DNA from: Embleya scabrispora
Lineage (GTDB): Bacteria > Actinomycetota > Actinomycetes > Streptomycetales > Streptomycetaceae
DNA: 64,000 bases
NCBI RefSeq assembly: GCF_002024165.1
Contig: NZ_MWQN01000003.1
Location: forward strand, 62,001 to 126,000
Direction: 5' to 3'
Shown: positions 44,905 to 54,450 of the stretch, piece by piece
How the letters are laid out: each line of letters starts with the position of its first letter
How positions within the stretch are numbered: position 1 is the stretch's first letter
Made by a program: the position numbers and the translations under genes
Notes under the pieces: generated by a model
Told to the model about the DNA's origin: nothing
Database searches by the model: none
The model's input: the letters and a program-made list of their open reading frames with translations, nothing else

Positions 44905-45340
44905 GTGCGGATGGAAGCCAGGCCGGTTGCAGCGGGGAACACCCGACTGGGGCAGGACGTGGAGATCCTCGAGCGGGTCACGGCTTTCTTCGCGAAGGAG
45001 ACCCGGTGACGGTGCATCCGTTCATCGAGGCGGAGAAGCGCGCGGGTCACAGCGTCAAACGCGTCCGTGAACTGCTCACGGTCTCCCGCACCACCTACTA
45101 CCGCCGCCGCACCGCGCCGTCCACGGCGCGGAGTTGATCGAACGGATCACCCGTCCACGGGCACTCGCGCGGCAGTTACGGCGCCCCGCGCGTCCACGCC
45201 GTTCCGGTCCGCGACGGCGCCCGGATCGGGTGCCGCCGCGGCGCCCGGCCGATGCGCGAGGCCGGATTCGCCGGCCGACACCGCAGACGCGGCCATCACG
45301 CCACCGCCCCGGACCCGCAGGCCGCCTATGCCGAACCGGC
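44905..45340 (+). mobile_element. IS3-family transposase remnant
   Basis: The end of an OrfA reads LGQDVEILERVTAFFAKETR, stopping at 45007-45009. OrfB starts at an overlapping GTG (45006) with MTVHPFIEAEKRAGHSVKRV and SRTTYYRRR. After a stop at 45135-45137 and a frameshift near 45150, the OrfB reading resumes as HGHSRGSYGAPRVHA, then RIGCRR and MREAGFAGRHRRRG until about 45340. This is the standard IS3 OrfA/OrfB layout, but the N-terminus of OrfA and the DDE catalytic core of OrfB are missing. No terminal inverted repeats seen. A dead fragment. Confidence 0.75.
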
Positions 45341-45352
45341 GGGGATGTCGGG

Positions 45353-47305
45353 TCAGTTGCCGAGGTTGAACATCCCGGTGTTCCCCAGGGTATTGGTGAC
45401 GTAGACGTTGGTGAACGCCTTCTCGGTCGCTCCGTTCGCCCGTTCGACGTGGGCGCTCATCGTGACGCCCACCGGGACGGTGCTCTCGACGTTCTTGTAG
45501 ACGGGTGTCACCTGGTAGAAGACCGCTTCGTCCGCTCCGATACCGGGCGGCTTGCCCTTGATCAGTTTCTGCGTGATCGCCTCGTAGGTGCGCATGCTGG
45601 GCGTGCCCGTGTTCAGGCCGGTCTGCCAGCAGGGGACAAGGTTGGACCGTGTGCGTGCGTCGTTGCCTCGTCCACCGAGGATGCTTGCGATGAGGTGGCA
45701 TCGGGACAGCCCGGCGCTTTGCCCGTGCTTCGTCCTGAAGTCCTGCGCGTCCTCCCAGCCGGTGATGGGATCGCTGGTTCCTTTTCCCTCGGGGGTGTCC
45801 AGCCCCAGGCATGCCGTAGCCCGGGTCGGCCGCTGTCCGGGCCCACTCGCCTCGTTGATACGGTTGACCAACGGAACCGGCTCGGTCGTGGTCCTGAACC
45901 AACCGCCCTCGTTGTCGAACGAGTCGTCCGGTTTGGGTTTGTTCAGGCAATGGATCTGCGGGCCGGTGTCCGGTGCCGAGACCGCCAGTTCGAACCTGTC
46001 GGCGTCGATCACCCGCTGGTCGACGAAGCCGTCGGCGAGCTGCGTGTCGGCGAACTGCTTCTCGGCGGGCGTGACATGGGCTTGCACACAGGGTGCGGCG
46101 GGGTTCAGGACATGGCCGTCGTTCAGGACGTACGTGTCCCATTCGCCGTCGCCGAGGTTGGGAATCACCTCGGCGCACTGCGCGCCTGGGGCACCGCCCT
46201 CTTTCGCCTCGCCGAAGGGGAAGTCACCGCAGGTGTCGGCAGTGACGAGCTCCGGCTGAGCCTTGAAGCCGCCGCACGTGCCGGCGGTGCGGGCGGCCAC
46301 GCCGTTCGTCGACCGGGTCAGCGGGCTTCCCTTCTTCCCCCAGGCGCCGTCGAGGTTCTTCTGCGCCCAGTCGTAGGCCGAGACTGCGCCGCCGGGGTCC
46401 GCGTTCGTCGTTTTCATCGGCACGACGGGCATGACCGAGGGGACGGCACAGCCCGCGCGCGAGGTGCCTCCGAGCGCGTCGTCACAGCGGATCCTGCGTG
46501 GGTTGTCCCACGAGGCATTCGGGTCGACGGCTGTGGCGCCCGGGGAGGTCACATACATCTTGTACGAGGTGGTGAACTCCGCGACGGCGCCCGCGGCGGG
46601 GGCCGAGGAGTAGGCGACGGTGCCGCTGAGGGACTGGCCAAGCACCAGGTCGCCGCCGTACCAGGGTGCGGTCTTCGTTGCCGTGCAGCCGGTTCCGCAG
46701 GAGGCGCGGAACTTGGCGTTGAGTGTGGTGACGTCGCCGCTCGCGCCGATCATCTTCACCGTGATCTGCTCGTTCCACGTGGTGCCCTTCGCGGGCAGTG
46801 ACGCACGGGTGGCGATCTCCAGGGTGCCGCGCCCGATCTCCGTGCCTTTGTCGTTGCGCAGGACGTAGAGGACGTCCATCCCGGTCACGCAGTACTCGAA
46901 GCGCCCGTACGAATAGACGCCGGGGCCGCCGTTGTCACAGCTGCCGGCGGCGAGGCCCCGCACCTGCGCCGCGGTGCGTGCGGTCGGGGCGGGGCCGACA
47001 CTCACACACGCCTCGACGGCGCCGGCCCTGCGCTCCTTCGAGCCCGCCTGCGTGGACTCGCAGTGCTCTGCTGCCCCCAGGGGGAAGGAACTGGTTTCGG
47101 TGGCCGGGGTCCGAGCATCGGGCCGGGCCGGTGTGGCCACCCCGGCGGCCTGCTGCGGCTTCTCGTCGGTGGCCTGCCGCATCGGGGTCATGCCTGTGGT
47201 CGCGAGTCCCACCGTCACCGCGATCAGCACGGCGAGTACGGTAGAGCGGGCGCGTCGTCTGGCCGCACGTATTCGGGCAGTGCTCCCGGGGCGTGACTCA
47301 TGCAT
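45353..47305 (-). CDS. Secreted protein with C-terminal DNA/RNA non-specific endonuclease domain
   Basis: A 650-residue exported protein. The N-terminal signal has a basic region then STVLAVLIAVTVGLATTGM, followed by a Thr/Pro/Ala linker. A beta-rich middle (about 100-330) carries scattered cysteine pairs (SCGTGC, TCGGF, RCDD). The C-terminal part (about 530-650) resembles the NUC-type endonuclease domains of actinomycete toxins: SRCHLIASILGGRGNDARTR with the likely catalytic His, NLVPCWQTGLNTG, then YQVTPVYKN. The usual R-G-H is R-C-H here. It would cleave nucleic acid outside or in a target cell. The ATG at 47305 has AAGGAGA 12 bases upstream. No immunity gene is obvious; the IS3 remnant lies directly downstream. 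Confidence 0.75.
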   Translation of the reverse strand: MHESRPGSTARIRAARRRARSTVLAVLIAVTVGLATTGMTPMRQATDEKPQQAAGVATPARPDARTPATETSSFPLGAAEHCESTQAGSKERRAGAVEACVSVGPAPTARTAAQVRGLAAGSCDNGGPGVYSYGRFEYCVTGMDVLYVLRNDKGTEIGRGTLEIATRASLPAKGTTWNEQITVKMIGASGDVTTLNAKFRASCGTGCTATKTAPWYGGDLVLGQSLSGTVAYSSAPAAGAVAEFTTSYKMYVTSPGATAVDPNASWDNPRRIRCDDALGGTSRAGCAVPSVMPVVPMKTTNADPGGAVSAYDWAQKNLDGAWGKKGSPLTRSTNGVAARTAGTCGGFKAQPELVTADTCGDFPFGEAKEGGAPGAQCAEVIPNLGDGEWDTYVLNDGHVLNPAAPCVQAHVTPAEKQFADTQLADGFVDQRVIDADRFELAVSAPDTGPQIHCLNKPKPDDSFDNEGGWFRTTTEPVPLVNRINEASGPGQRPTRATACLGLDTPEGKGTSDPITGWEDAQDFRTKHGQSAGLSRCHLIASILGGRGNDARTRSNLVPCWQTGLNTGTPSMRTYEAITQKLIKGKPPGIGADEAVFYQVTPVYKNVESTVPVGVTMSAHVERANGATEKAFTNVYVTNTLGNTGMFNLGN

Positions 47306-47622
47306 GTTTCGTCCGGTCTCCTTCTTCGTCTGATGAGAGGGCGCACCGGACGCGGGGCGCCCTCGGGGCGGCGGACGCCGGCGCCGCTCCCGGTGTCGGC
47401 GGGGCCGGTTCCGCTTCGGCTCCGATGTCGTCCTCACCGATCGCTCCGGCGTCGGCCGGCCCGCCCCGGCCGGTGAAGCCCCCTACGTCCGTACCGCCGT
47501 CAGTGCTCGACCCGGCAGCGTCCTCGCCCCGTGGCCGTGCTCGCGCCGGCACCGGGCGGGGGCGCCTCTGGACGGCGACGGCCGCCCGCCCGGTGCCGGT
47601 GGAGGCTTGCGGACAGGGCGAG
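47306..47622. other. Intergenic, no gene seen
   Basis: About 315 GC-rich bases between two minus-strand secreted-protein genes. No supported ORF or clear hairpin. Confidence 0.4.
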
Positions 47623-49851
47623 TTACCGCGCCGCGTGACCGAAGCGGTCGCCGGTGGCGGGGAGGCCGCCTGTGCCGGGCTGGTAGGTGGTCGTCCGGCC
47701 GATCGTGCCGCCCGCGGTCGCGTTGCCCATCGGCAGGACGTGGAGCGCGCCGTAGTCGGACGGACCGTAGGGCATGCCGACGTACAGTCCGGTGCTGGTG
47801 AAGTGCATGTTGTGGCCCAGGTACTGGTTCGTTCCCGGGGTGCCGGGGATACCGACCATGCCCGCCTGGATCCAGTGGTCGGAGTCGCCGGGCGTGCCGA
47901 GGAGCGAGAAGGTCTGGATGGCGCCCGCGTCGGTGGCGGTGTTGATGTCCTCGCCGGGGATGCCGACGGCGATCCGCATGGTGGCCGCGGTGCTCTGGAC
48001 TCGTGGTGCGGTGTTCACGACGCTGACCTGGTCGCCGAAGTGGTCGCCGCGTTCGGCGGCGCCGGCCACCGCGTCGTCGCCGGTGCCCTGCCAGAAATTG
48101 TCGAGTTGGCTGAAGGCGCCTGTGGCGGTGATGCGGACGGCGACCACGCGGCCGGCCTCGGGTTGGTCGACATTGTTGACGCCCAGGCTCTCGCCGGGAG
48201 AGCCGATGGCGAGTACCGACTCGGTGGCGGCCGCTGCACCGGCCGGGCGGTAGTCGGCCATGGACAGTGAGGCGCCGAACCTGTCGCCCGCCTCGGAGCC
48301 GCCGTCGATGATGTCGGAGTCCTGATCGATGCCGTGCAGCGGGGTGGGGATGCCGTCGGAGTTGACCTTGTGGTCGAAGATCCACACGGCGCCGGCGCCG
48401 GCCTGGCCGTTGATGGCCTCGTTGGGGGCGCCGATGGCGAGGTGGTTGCCGTCGGCAGCGACACTGGTGCCGAAGCCGTCGTTGGCCTCGTTTCCGCCGG
48501 GGACGGTCGAACTGTCCTGGGTGACGGAGGTGTTGGTGGTGCCCCGCAGGTAGAAGACCATCCCCGCCTTGGCCAGGTTGCCGGAGCTCTGGCCGGGAAC
48601 GCCGATCAGCAGGTACGGCTCGCCCGCGGCGGTTCGGCCGGCGGCGACCGAGTGGCCCATGCGGTCACCGCTCTGGGAGGCCGCCGCCGCGATGGCCCCG
48701 GAGCCGGTGCCCTGTTCCAGGTGCAGGGTTGCGGGTCCCGTCCCGATGCCGTTGCGTGCGCCGTAGAGCACGTCGACCGTACCCGCGTCGGTAGCGCTGC
48801 CGAGGTCTTCGGCGGGGGTGCCGACGACGAGGTCGGTGCAGCCGTCCTCGTTGTGGTCGACGGTGTCGAGCACCTCGCCGAACCAGTCCTCCGGTTCGGC
48901 GTTGCCGGGAACCCAGCCGAGGTCCTGAGTGATCTCGGCGGTGCCCTTGCCGCCGCCGTAGACCACCCGAATCAGACCCGCCGCGGCCTTGCCGCCGACG
49001 GTCGCCCTGGGATCGCTGATCGCGATGTCCTCGACGCCGTCGCAGTCGAAGTCGGCGACAGGGACGGCGCTCATCTTCGAGTTCACCCAGGGGGCCAGGT
49101 CGTCGACGCGGGTGGCGATTCCGCCGGTGCGGGTTTCGGCCGGATCGGTGTTGTAGCAACCGCCCTGGTAGGAGCGGCTGTTGAGGGCTACCAACTGGTG
49201 GGGACCGTTCGTCGTGCGGACCACGGGGCCGCCGGTGTCGCCCAGACATACGGCCGCACCGTCCTTGCCGGTGTACGTGGCCGTGGTCGCGGTGGACGCG
49301 TCCACCGCGAGCGCACCGGTGTGCAGCTGAAGCGGCGCCCACTCCGTGGTTGTCCGCCCGTATCCGGCGAACGTCAGTTCCTCGCCCGTGCCGGGCGTGG
49401 TGGAGGCCATGGCGATCGGGGTGACGTTGGTGACGGGTCTGGACAGGCGGCCCAGCACCAGGTCGCGGTCGGTGCGCGGCACCAGTTCCACGATCTCGCG
49501 CACGGCGCCCTGACTCGTGGTCAGGTCGGGGCGGCCGATGGTCGCGGTCGTCCTCAGCTGCGGCTTGCCGGCCGGCACGGTGAGGCTCTGTGCGGGGTCG
49601 TCGACGAAACAACTGGCCGCGGTGAGTATCCATTCGCTGTCTATCAGGACTCCGGAGCAGCCGCGTGTGGCGCCGCCGATGTCCAGGCGCGCGGTGTAGT
49701 CGTGAGTGCCGGAGGAGTCGGCGGGGCCGGTGACGGCGTGCGCGGGCACGGCGTTCACCGCGAAGGTGCCGGCCAATAGACCCGCGGCCACCACGGCTCG
49801 GAGACCGTGTCCGCGGTGCCGGGCGAAGTCGGTGTGCCGGGTACGAGACAT
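47623..49851 (-). CDS. Secreted trypsin-fold pseudo-protease with FG-GAP repeats
   Basis: A 742-residue exported protein. The signal peptide covers about 1-39 (AVVAAGLLAGTFAVNAVPAH). An S1 peptidase-like domain covers about 48-260, then FG-GAP/integrin-like beta-propeller repeats from about 265 to the end (VADFDCDGVEDIAISDP, GTPAEDLGSATDAGTVDVLY, IGVPGQSSGN, LAIGAPNEAI, VGIPGEDINTATDAG). The catalytic positions are altered: TAASC has Ser80 in place of the catalytic His and GDTGGP has Thr206 in place of the catalytic Ser, so it is probably not an active protease. It may be a binding or lectin-like surface protein. ATG 49851 has GAGGAGG 9 bases upstream. It is 14 bases downstream of the next gene, so the two form an operon. 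Confidence 0.88.
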   Translation of the reverse strand: MSRTRHTDFARHRGHGLRAVVAAGLLAGTFAVNAVPAHAVTGPADSSGTHDYTARLDIGGATRGCSGVLIDSEWILTAASCFVDDPAQSLTVPAGKPQLRTTATIGRPDLTTSQGAVREIVELVPRTDRDLVLGRLSRPVTNVTPIAMASTTPGTGEELTFAGYGRTTTEWAPLQLHTGALAVDASTATTATYTGKDGAAVCLGDTGGPVVRTTNGPHQLVALNSRSYQGGCYNTDPAETRTGGIATRVDDLAPWVNSKMSAVPVADFDCDGVEDIAISDPRATVGGKAAAGLIRVVYGGGKGTAEITQDLGWVPGNAEPEDWFGEVLDTVDHNEDGCTDLVVGTPAEDLGSATDAGTVDVLYGARNGIGTGPATLHLEQGTGSGAIAAAASQSGDRMGHSVAAGRTAAGEPYLLIGVPGQSSGNLAKAGMVFYLRGTTNTSVTQDSSTVPGGNEANDGFGTSVAADGNHLAIGAPNEAINGQAGAGAVWIFDHKVNSDGIPTPLHGIDQDSDIIDGGSEAGDRFGASLSMADYRPAGAAAATESVLAIGSPGESLGVNNVDQPEAGRVVAVRITATGAFSQLDNFWQGTGDDAVAGAAERGDHFGDQVSVVNTAPRVQSTAATMRIAVGIPGEDINTATDAGAIQTFSLLGTPGDSDHWIQAGMVGIPGTPGTNQYLGHNMHFTSTGLYVGMPYGPSDYGALHVLPMGNATAGGTIGRTTTYQPGTGGLPATGDRFGHAAR

Positions 49852-49865
49852 GGCGCGCGGCCTCC

Positions 49866-50381
49866 TCACTTGCTCGTGCGGATCTCGAGCAGGGCGAACT
49901 CACGGCTTTGCGGATCGGCGGATTCGCCCACCGGGGTCCAGGTGTCCTTGCCGACCTCGATGTCCTGGCGGGTGCTGTCCGCGGCGGTGAGGGTGACGTC
50001 GGCGGACTGCGCGGCGGCGCCCTTGACCGCGTACACCGAGGGGACCTCGAGGGTCAGCAGGCCGGAATCACCGATGACGCGGAAGCAGAACTGGCCCTTG
50101 CCACGGGCCCACACCTCCAGCTGCCCGGTCCCGGCGGCGCAGCCGGTCAGCAGGATGTGCCCGTCACCGCGCTTGAGGAGGATGCCCTTCTCCGTCTTGA
50201 TCTTGTCCGCGCCCGGGTATGCGAAGTTCTCCACGGCGTAGCCGGGTTGGTCGTCGGCGACCGCCCCGGTGGACGGCGCGGAGGCGGCCGGGGCGGCGGT
50301 GGGGGTGGTGAGGGTGAGGAGCGCGGCGGCACCGGCAGCCGCGAGCGCACCGGTGGCGACGATCCGCCGTAGAAATCTCAT
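49866..50381 (-). CDS. Small secreted protein, 171 residues
   Basis: The signal peptide is MRFLRRIVATGALAAAGAAA with an alanine-rich cleavage region near 35. The mature domain of about 130 residues is beta-rich with two cysteines (LLTGCAAG, QFCFRVIG) that may form a disulfide. I recognise no family. It lies just upstream of the FG-GAP protein gene on the same strand, likely in one transcript, and downstream of the ALF gene. Confidence 0.7.
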   Translation of the reverse strand: MRFLRRIVATGALAAAGAAALLTLTTPTAAPAASAPSTGAVADDQPGYAVENFAYPGADKIKTEKGILLKRGDGHILLTGCAAGTGQLEVWARGKGQFCFRVIGDSGLLTLEVPSVYAVKGAAAQSADVTLTAADSTRQDIEVGKDTWTPVGESADPQSREFALLEIRTSK

Positions 50382-50527
50382 GGAGAGGTCCTTGGGTGTG
50401 GAGAGGGTGGACAACAACCGCCGGGAGCGAGGGGTGCCGAGCCCGCCGGCCCCTGGTGGCATGCGGGATTCGCGTGCGGGAGCGGGGAAAGAGGCGGTTG
50501 CGCTCCCGTGGGAACGCAACCGTCCGA

Positions 50528-50562
50528 GCTTCGCGCTTCGGGCTTCGCGCTTCGGGCTTCGG
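50528..50562. repeat. 14-bp tandem repeat, 2.5 copies
   Basis: The unit GCTTCGCGCTTCGG is repeated exactly at 50528-50541 and 50542-50555, with half a copy to 50562, directly past the stop of the ALF gene. Likely a slippage repeat; a role in transcription termination is possible. Confidence 0.7.
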
Positions 50563-50567
50563 CCTGT

Positions 50568-53500
50568 TCAGGCCGCCAGGACGTAGTCCAACTGCTTCTT
50601 GGCGAGCTTGAAGGGCCTGTATCCCCCGCGTGTGACGGTGGTCAGGGCGAAGCCGCCGAGTGCCCTGCCGAACGCCGAGCTGCGGAAGCCGTATTCGAAC
50701 CCGGTGAGCCCAGCCCTCACGCCACTGGCCCCCAGCGCGATGTTGGAGGCGACCGCCGCCACGGTCCCGGAGACGGGTGCGGTGGGCGGAGCTACGACGG
50801 CGACCACGCAGGCTCCGGCGGCGACGACCCCCGCCCCCGTCTCCACCCAGCCGGCCACCTTGATCCAGGTGTCCATGTCCTCCCACCAGTGGTCCTGCTG
50901 CTTGACCCGGTCGTTGTCAGGCGTGTCGGAGGGGTTGACGTTGTTGTCCCGGTCCTGCTGGGCCTTGCGCTGTGCTTCCAGCGCCCGCCTGCGCTGTTCG
51001 TCCTCCCGGGCCTTCAGCCCGATACGGTGGGCGTCCCGGGCGGCGGCCTCCGCCTCTGCGGCACTCTTGCCCGCGCGGAGCTGATCCTGGCGGGCCCGCT
51101 CGGCCGAGGCACGGGCCTGGCGGGCGGAGTTGTCGGCACTCTCGGCGGCTTGCAGAGCACGGTTGGCGGCGTAGTTCGCGGTGCGCGCCGCGGCACGGGC
51201 GATCGTGGCGGCGGCCCTGGCCTTCTCGGCCGAAGCCTTGGCCTCCGCGGCGGCCGTGTCCGCGATGTCGGCGTTGTTGCGGGCCTCGGCAGCGGAATCG
51301 GCCGCGTTGCGGGCGGATGCCTGAGCAGCGGCGGCCCACCTCGCCGCTTCCGCCGCGGCCTTGCGTGCCTCGGCGGCCACCTTGGACGCAAGGGCGGCGT
51401 CCTGCTGTGCCTCGTGGGCGATGCGGGCGGCCGCCGCGATCGCCCCCTTCACGGCCGCGACATGGGCGTTGGTGTCGAGGTCCAGTTGCGCGGCGAGGTA
51501 GCGGACCTTCTCCAGGAATTGCCGGCGCATCCAGGACGGGCCCTCCATGGCGATCTCGCCCATCACCCGCATGTACACCCCGGCGCCGTTGAGCAGGGCG
51601 GCGATCTTGACCCGGTCGTCCTCCATGAGCAACTCGGGGAACTCGACGTCGAGGAAGTCTTGCAGCGCCTCCGGGGTGTTCTTGTTCAACGCGCCCTCCG
51701 CGCCCTTGCGCACGGCGGGCCCGGGGTCATCGTTGATGATCTTCAAAATGGCGCGCCGATTGTCCTCCTGCGACGCCTTGACACGTCCCGAGGTGTTGAA
51801 GTCCCCCACGGCCGTCGAGCTGTTGTCGGTCAACGCCCGCGCGGCCGCCTCGGCGACGGCGGGGCCGCCGACCTGCGCCAGATAGAGGGCGGTCTCACGG
51901 TCGTCCTGGGCCTGTGCCAGGGCCCGGTCGAGATCGATCCAGCCGAGGACGGCGTCGTCCGTACCCGCCAGGGCGAATTGCGCGGCCTCCCGAGTCCAGG
52001 TTCCGCTCGCCTGCAACAGCCCCACAGCCGCCTTGCGACCCGCGACGGCGGCCGGCGCCAGGTCACCGTCCTTCAACGCCCGCTCGGCTTGGCGGAGAAG
52101 GTCCAAGATCTCCTCGTTGATCTGTTGGACCTGGTTGAGCCTGCCCGCGTGGGCCGTCAGCGTCTCCTTCTCGACGCGGGCGAGTTCCCGGGCCTCGGCG
52201 ATACCCTCCTGGCGCTCCATCTCCAATTGGGCCGCCTCGGCCTCACGAGCCCTGGCCTCCACCTCGACGGCGTCCGCGACGGCCTTGGTGGCGGTGTCGG
52301 CCGCCTTGATCGCCTCGGCCGCGTGCGCGGTGGACTTGTTGGCGAAGTCCCGGGCCTGGCCGGCGTACTTCACCGCCTCCTCGGCGGCGTCTGCTGCCTT
52401 GTCGGCGTGCACGGCGGCCGAGTTGGCGGCGCTACGCGCGGACTGCGCCGCGCCGGCGGCGGCGTCCGACAGCGCGTCGGCCCTCGATGCGGCCGCGCCG
52501 GCCTGGCGTGCCGCGGAGGAGGCGATGTCCGCCTGGCGACGCGCCTGTTCGGCCGCACGGCGCGCCTCGCCCGAAGCGGCGCCGGCTTCGGCGGCGGCGG
52601 CAGCCGAGGCATCCGCCGCACCGGCGGCCCCGGCGGCGGCAGCGGCAGCCTGTTTGCCTGCGGCCTTGGCCCGTCCGACCTCTCGAAGGACCTTGTCCAG
52701 CCCCGCCACCATCTCGCGGGCCCTGGCCGCGGCGTTGCGCGCGGCGACCGCCGCGTTCTTCGCCGTCTCTGCCATGTTGGCGTCCTTCGAGGCGTCGATC
52801 GCCGCCCTGTACGCCCGCGACGCCGCGGATGCCGCCGCCGACGCGGCGTGCTGGGCGGCAGTGGCCGCCCGTGACGCCAGCCGCGACGCCTCCGTCGCCA
52901 CTTGGGACGCGCGCACCGCGGTCCGCGCCGCGTCCGCCGCGCCCTGCGCCGAGGAGATCGCACGCCGGGCCGCAGCCGCCGACTTGCGCACGTCCCGCTG
53001 GGCCGCCCTGGCCTCCTCCGCAGCCTTCTCGGCAGCCTCCTTGGCCTTGCCGGCCGCGGTGATCGCCTGCTCGGAAGCGGTGACGGCCATGTCCGTCTGG
53101 GACTGGGCGGTGCGTCCCGCCCGGGCCACGACCGCGACCAACTCCTCGATCCTGGACGTCTCCTGGTCCCGGGCGTGGGCGATGTTCCGGCCCACCTCCA
53201 GGAACCACTCGACATCGTCATCACTGCCGCCGAGCGCGCGCGAGGCGTACTTGCGCGCCTCGGGTCCGGCCGTGGCCATGTACTTGGTGACCTCGACGCG
53301 CATGTCCTCGGCGCGGGCCGAGAACTGGCCCTCGGTCAGGAACGTGTGCAGCGTGGCGGGTGTGCCGTCGTTCAACGCCGCCTGCGCGGACCGGGTCAGG
53401 GCCTGACCGCCCTCGTTCATGACCGTGGTGGTGGCCACCCGGTAGTCCTCCAGCACGGACGCCCTGAAGCCGTTCGCGACGAACGCCGCGATCGCCGTGT

Positions 53501-53876
53501 CACCGGCGTTCAAGGCCGCAACCGCGTCGCGCTGCACGCCCTTTCCGGCCCCGGCCAGGAACGCCATGATCGCGACCCGGTCGTCCTCGGCTTCCAACGT
53601 CGGCAACGTCTCGGACAAGAACAGCGCGACGTCGGTATCGCTGCCGGCCAGTGCATGACCGGCCGCCGCTCTCGTCGCCCTGCCGCCGGTCATCCACGCC
53701 TCGACCGCCTTGCCCCGCTCGGTATCGGGCAGACCGAGACCATCCCCTGCCGTCGCGTCGCCGTCCTCGGCGGCCCGGGCCCGGGCGACACCTGTCATCG
53801 GCAGCGCCGCCGCCGCCATGCCGGTCGCCACGGCGGTTATCAGGCGGCGCCGGCTCCAGAACGTCGTGTGCTCCAT
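50568..53876 (-). CDS. Giant exported ALF-repeat / coiled-coil protein
   Basis: A 1102-residue protein. The N-terminus (WSRRRLITAVATGMAAAALP) has a twin-arginine-like signal. ALF-type repeats follow, about 35-240 and again about 635-790 (short helical units such as ALAGSDTDVALFLSETLPTL, ALNAGDTAIAAFVANGFRA, ALNDGTPATLHTFLTEGQF, FALAGTDDAVLGWIDLDRAL). Very alanine-rich helical coiled coils lie about 260-600 and 810-970. A C-terminal domain of about 110 residues has a hydrophobic stretch (AGVVAAGACVVAVVAPPTAP). ALF repeats are known from actinomycete polymorphic-toxin-like proteins. No catalytic toxin domain is visible at the C-terminus. Start 53876 has GAGAGG 6 bases upstream. Confidence 0.85.
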   Translation of the reverse strand: MEHTTFWSRRRLITAVATGMAAAALPMTGVARARAAEDGDATAGDGLGLPDTERGKAVEAWMTGGRATRAAAGHALAGSDTDVALFLSETLPTLEAEDDRVAIMAFLAGAGKGVQRDAVAALNAGDTAIAAFVANGFRASVLEDYRVATTTVMNEGGQALTRSAQAALNDGTPATLHTFLTEGQFSARAEDMRVEVTKYMATAGPEARKYASRALGGSDDDVEWFLEVGRNIAHARDQETSRIEELVAVVARAGRTAQSQTDMAVTASEQAITAAGKAKEAAEKAAEEARAAQRDVRKSAAAARRAISSAQGAADAARTAVRASQVATEASRLASRAATAAQHAASAAASAASRAYRAAIDASKDANMAETAKNAAVAARNAAARAREMVAGLDKVLREVGRAKAAGKQAAAAAAGAAGAADASAAAAAEAGAASGEARRAAEQARRQADIASSAARQAGAAASRADALSDAAAGAAQSARSAANSAAVHADKAADAAEEAVKYAGQARDFANKSTAHAAEAIKAADTATKAVADAVEVEARAREAEAAQLEMERQEGIAEARELARVEKETLTAHAGRLNQVQQINEEILDLLRQAERALKDGDLAPAAVAGRKAAVGLLQASGTWTREAAQFALAGTDDAVLGWIDLDRALAQAQDDRETALYLAQVGGPAVAEAAARALTDNSSTAVGDFNTSGRVKASQEDNRRAILKIINDDPGPAVRKGAEGALNKNTPEALQDFLDVEFPELLMEDDRVKIAALLNGAGVYMRVMGEIAMEGPSWMRRQFLEKVRYLAAQLDLDTNAHVAAVKGAIAAAARIAHEAQQDAALASKVAAEARKAAAEAARWAAAAQASARNAADSAAEARNNADIADTAAAEAKASAEKARAAATIARAAARTANYAANRALQAAESADNSARQARASAERARQDQLRAGKSAAEAEAAARDAHRIGLKAREDEQRRRALEAQRKAQQDRDNNVNPSDTPDNDRVKQQDHWWEDMDTWIKVAGWVETGAGVVAAGACVVAVVAPPTAPVSGTVAAVASNIALGASGVRAGLTGFEYGFRSSAFGRALGGFALTTVTRGGYRPFKLAKKQLDYVLAA

Positions 53877-54450
53877 GAAGTACCTCTCTGCCGGCCTGGG
53901 AACGAAGAAGAAACAGCCGGGAAGAGCCGCCTCCACAAGGGAGCACGACTTTCCCTGGAGCAAAATCTCGAACGTCGGCGCACGGCGCACGGAACGAGAA
54001 CCGTCCGGCCCGAGACGGGGCAACCAGCGTCGACGACCCCTCGGTCGAAGCCGGGCTGTCGGGTGCGGGCTATTCGAGCAAACGAAAGCAAGGGCCACGT
54101 GCGGCGGTGGGTCCTACCTGCTTCCGGCGCCACCGACGCCGCATGTGCACCCATTCCAGGCGGCGCGGCCACCGCGGCGAGGGCCCGCATCACGGGCACC
54201 TCGGCGGTACCGGGCGTACGGTCTCACCTGCGCCCTGATCAGACGGCTCATCCGTGCCCCCCGTGGCGATGCGGCGTGCGTGTGTGCTCCTGCGTGACGC
54301 TTGTCGATTCTTGCCGTCGACGAGGAAGGCCGCATTGGCACACAGCGACCATCTCTTGGCACTGGGCGCACAGCCGTCCCGCGACTTCCACGCCCGGATC
54401 GTTGAATCGACCGGCCCCGAGACCGCTGAGCCTCCGCCCCGGATCGGCTG
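53877..54450. other. Intergenic, mostly unassigned
   Basis: Upstream of the ALF gene. On the minus strand 54391-54248 reads as a 47-residue peptide with a CxxC...CxC pattern (RLCAQCQEMVAVCQCGLPRR), like a tiny zinc ribbon, but it has no SD site. Nothing else recognised. Confidence 0.3.

Noticed and set aside
44905-45340. Intact insertion sequence
   Set aside because: OrfA N-terminus and OrfB catalytic core are missing and no terminal inverted repeats are visible.
50528-50562. Short tandem repeats as a CRISPR-like array
   Set aside because: Units are contiguous without spacers and number only 2.5; no cas genes are in the window.
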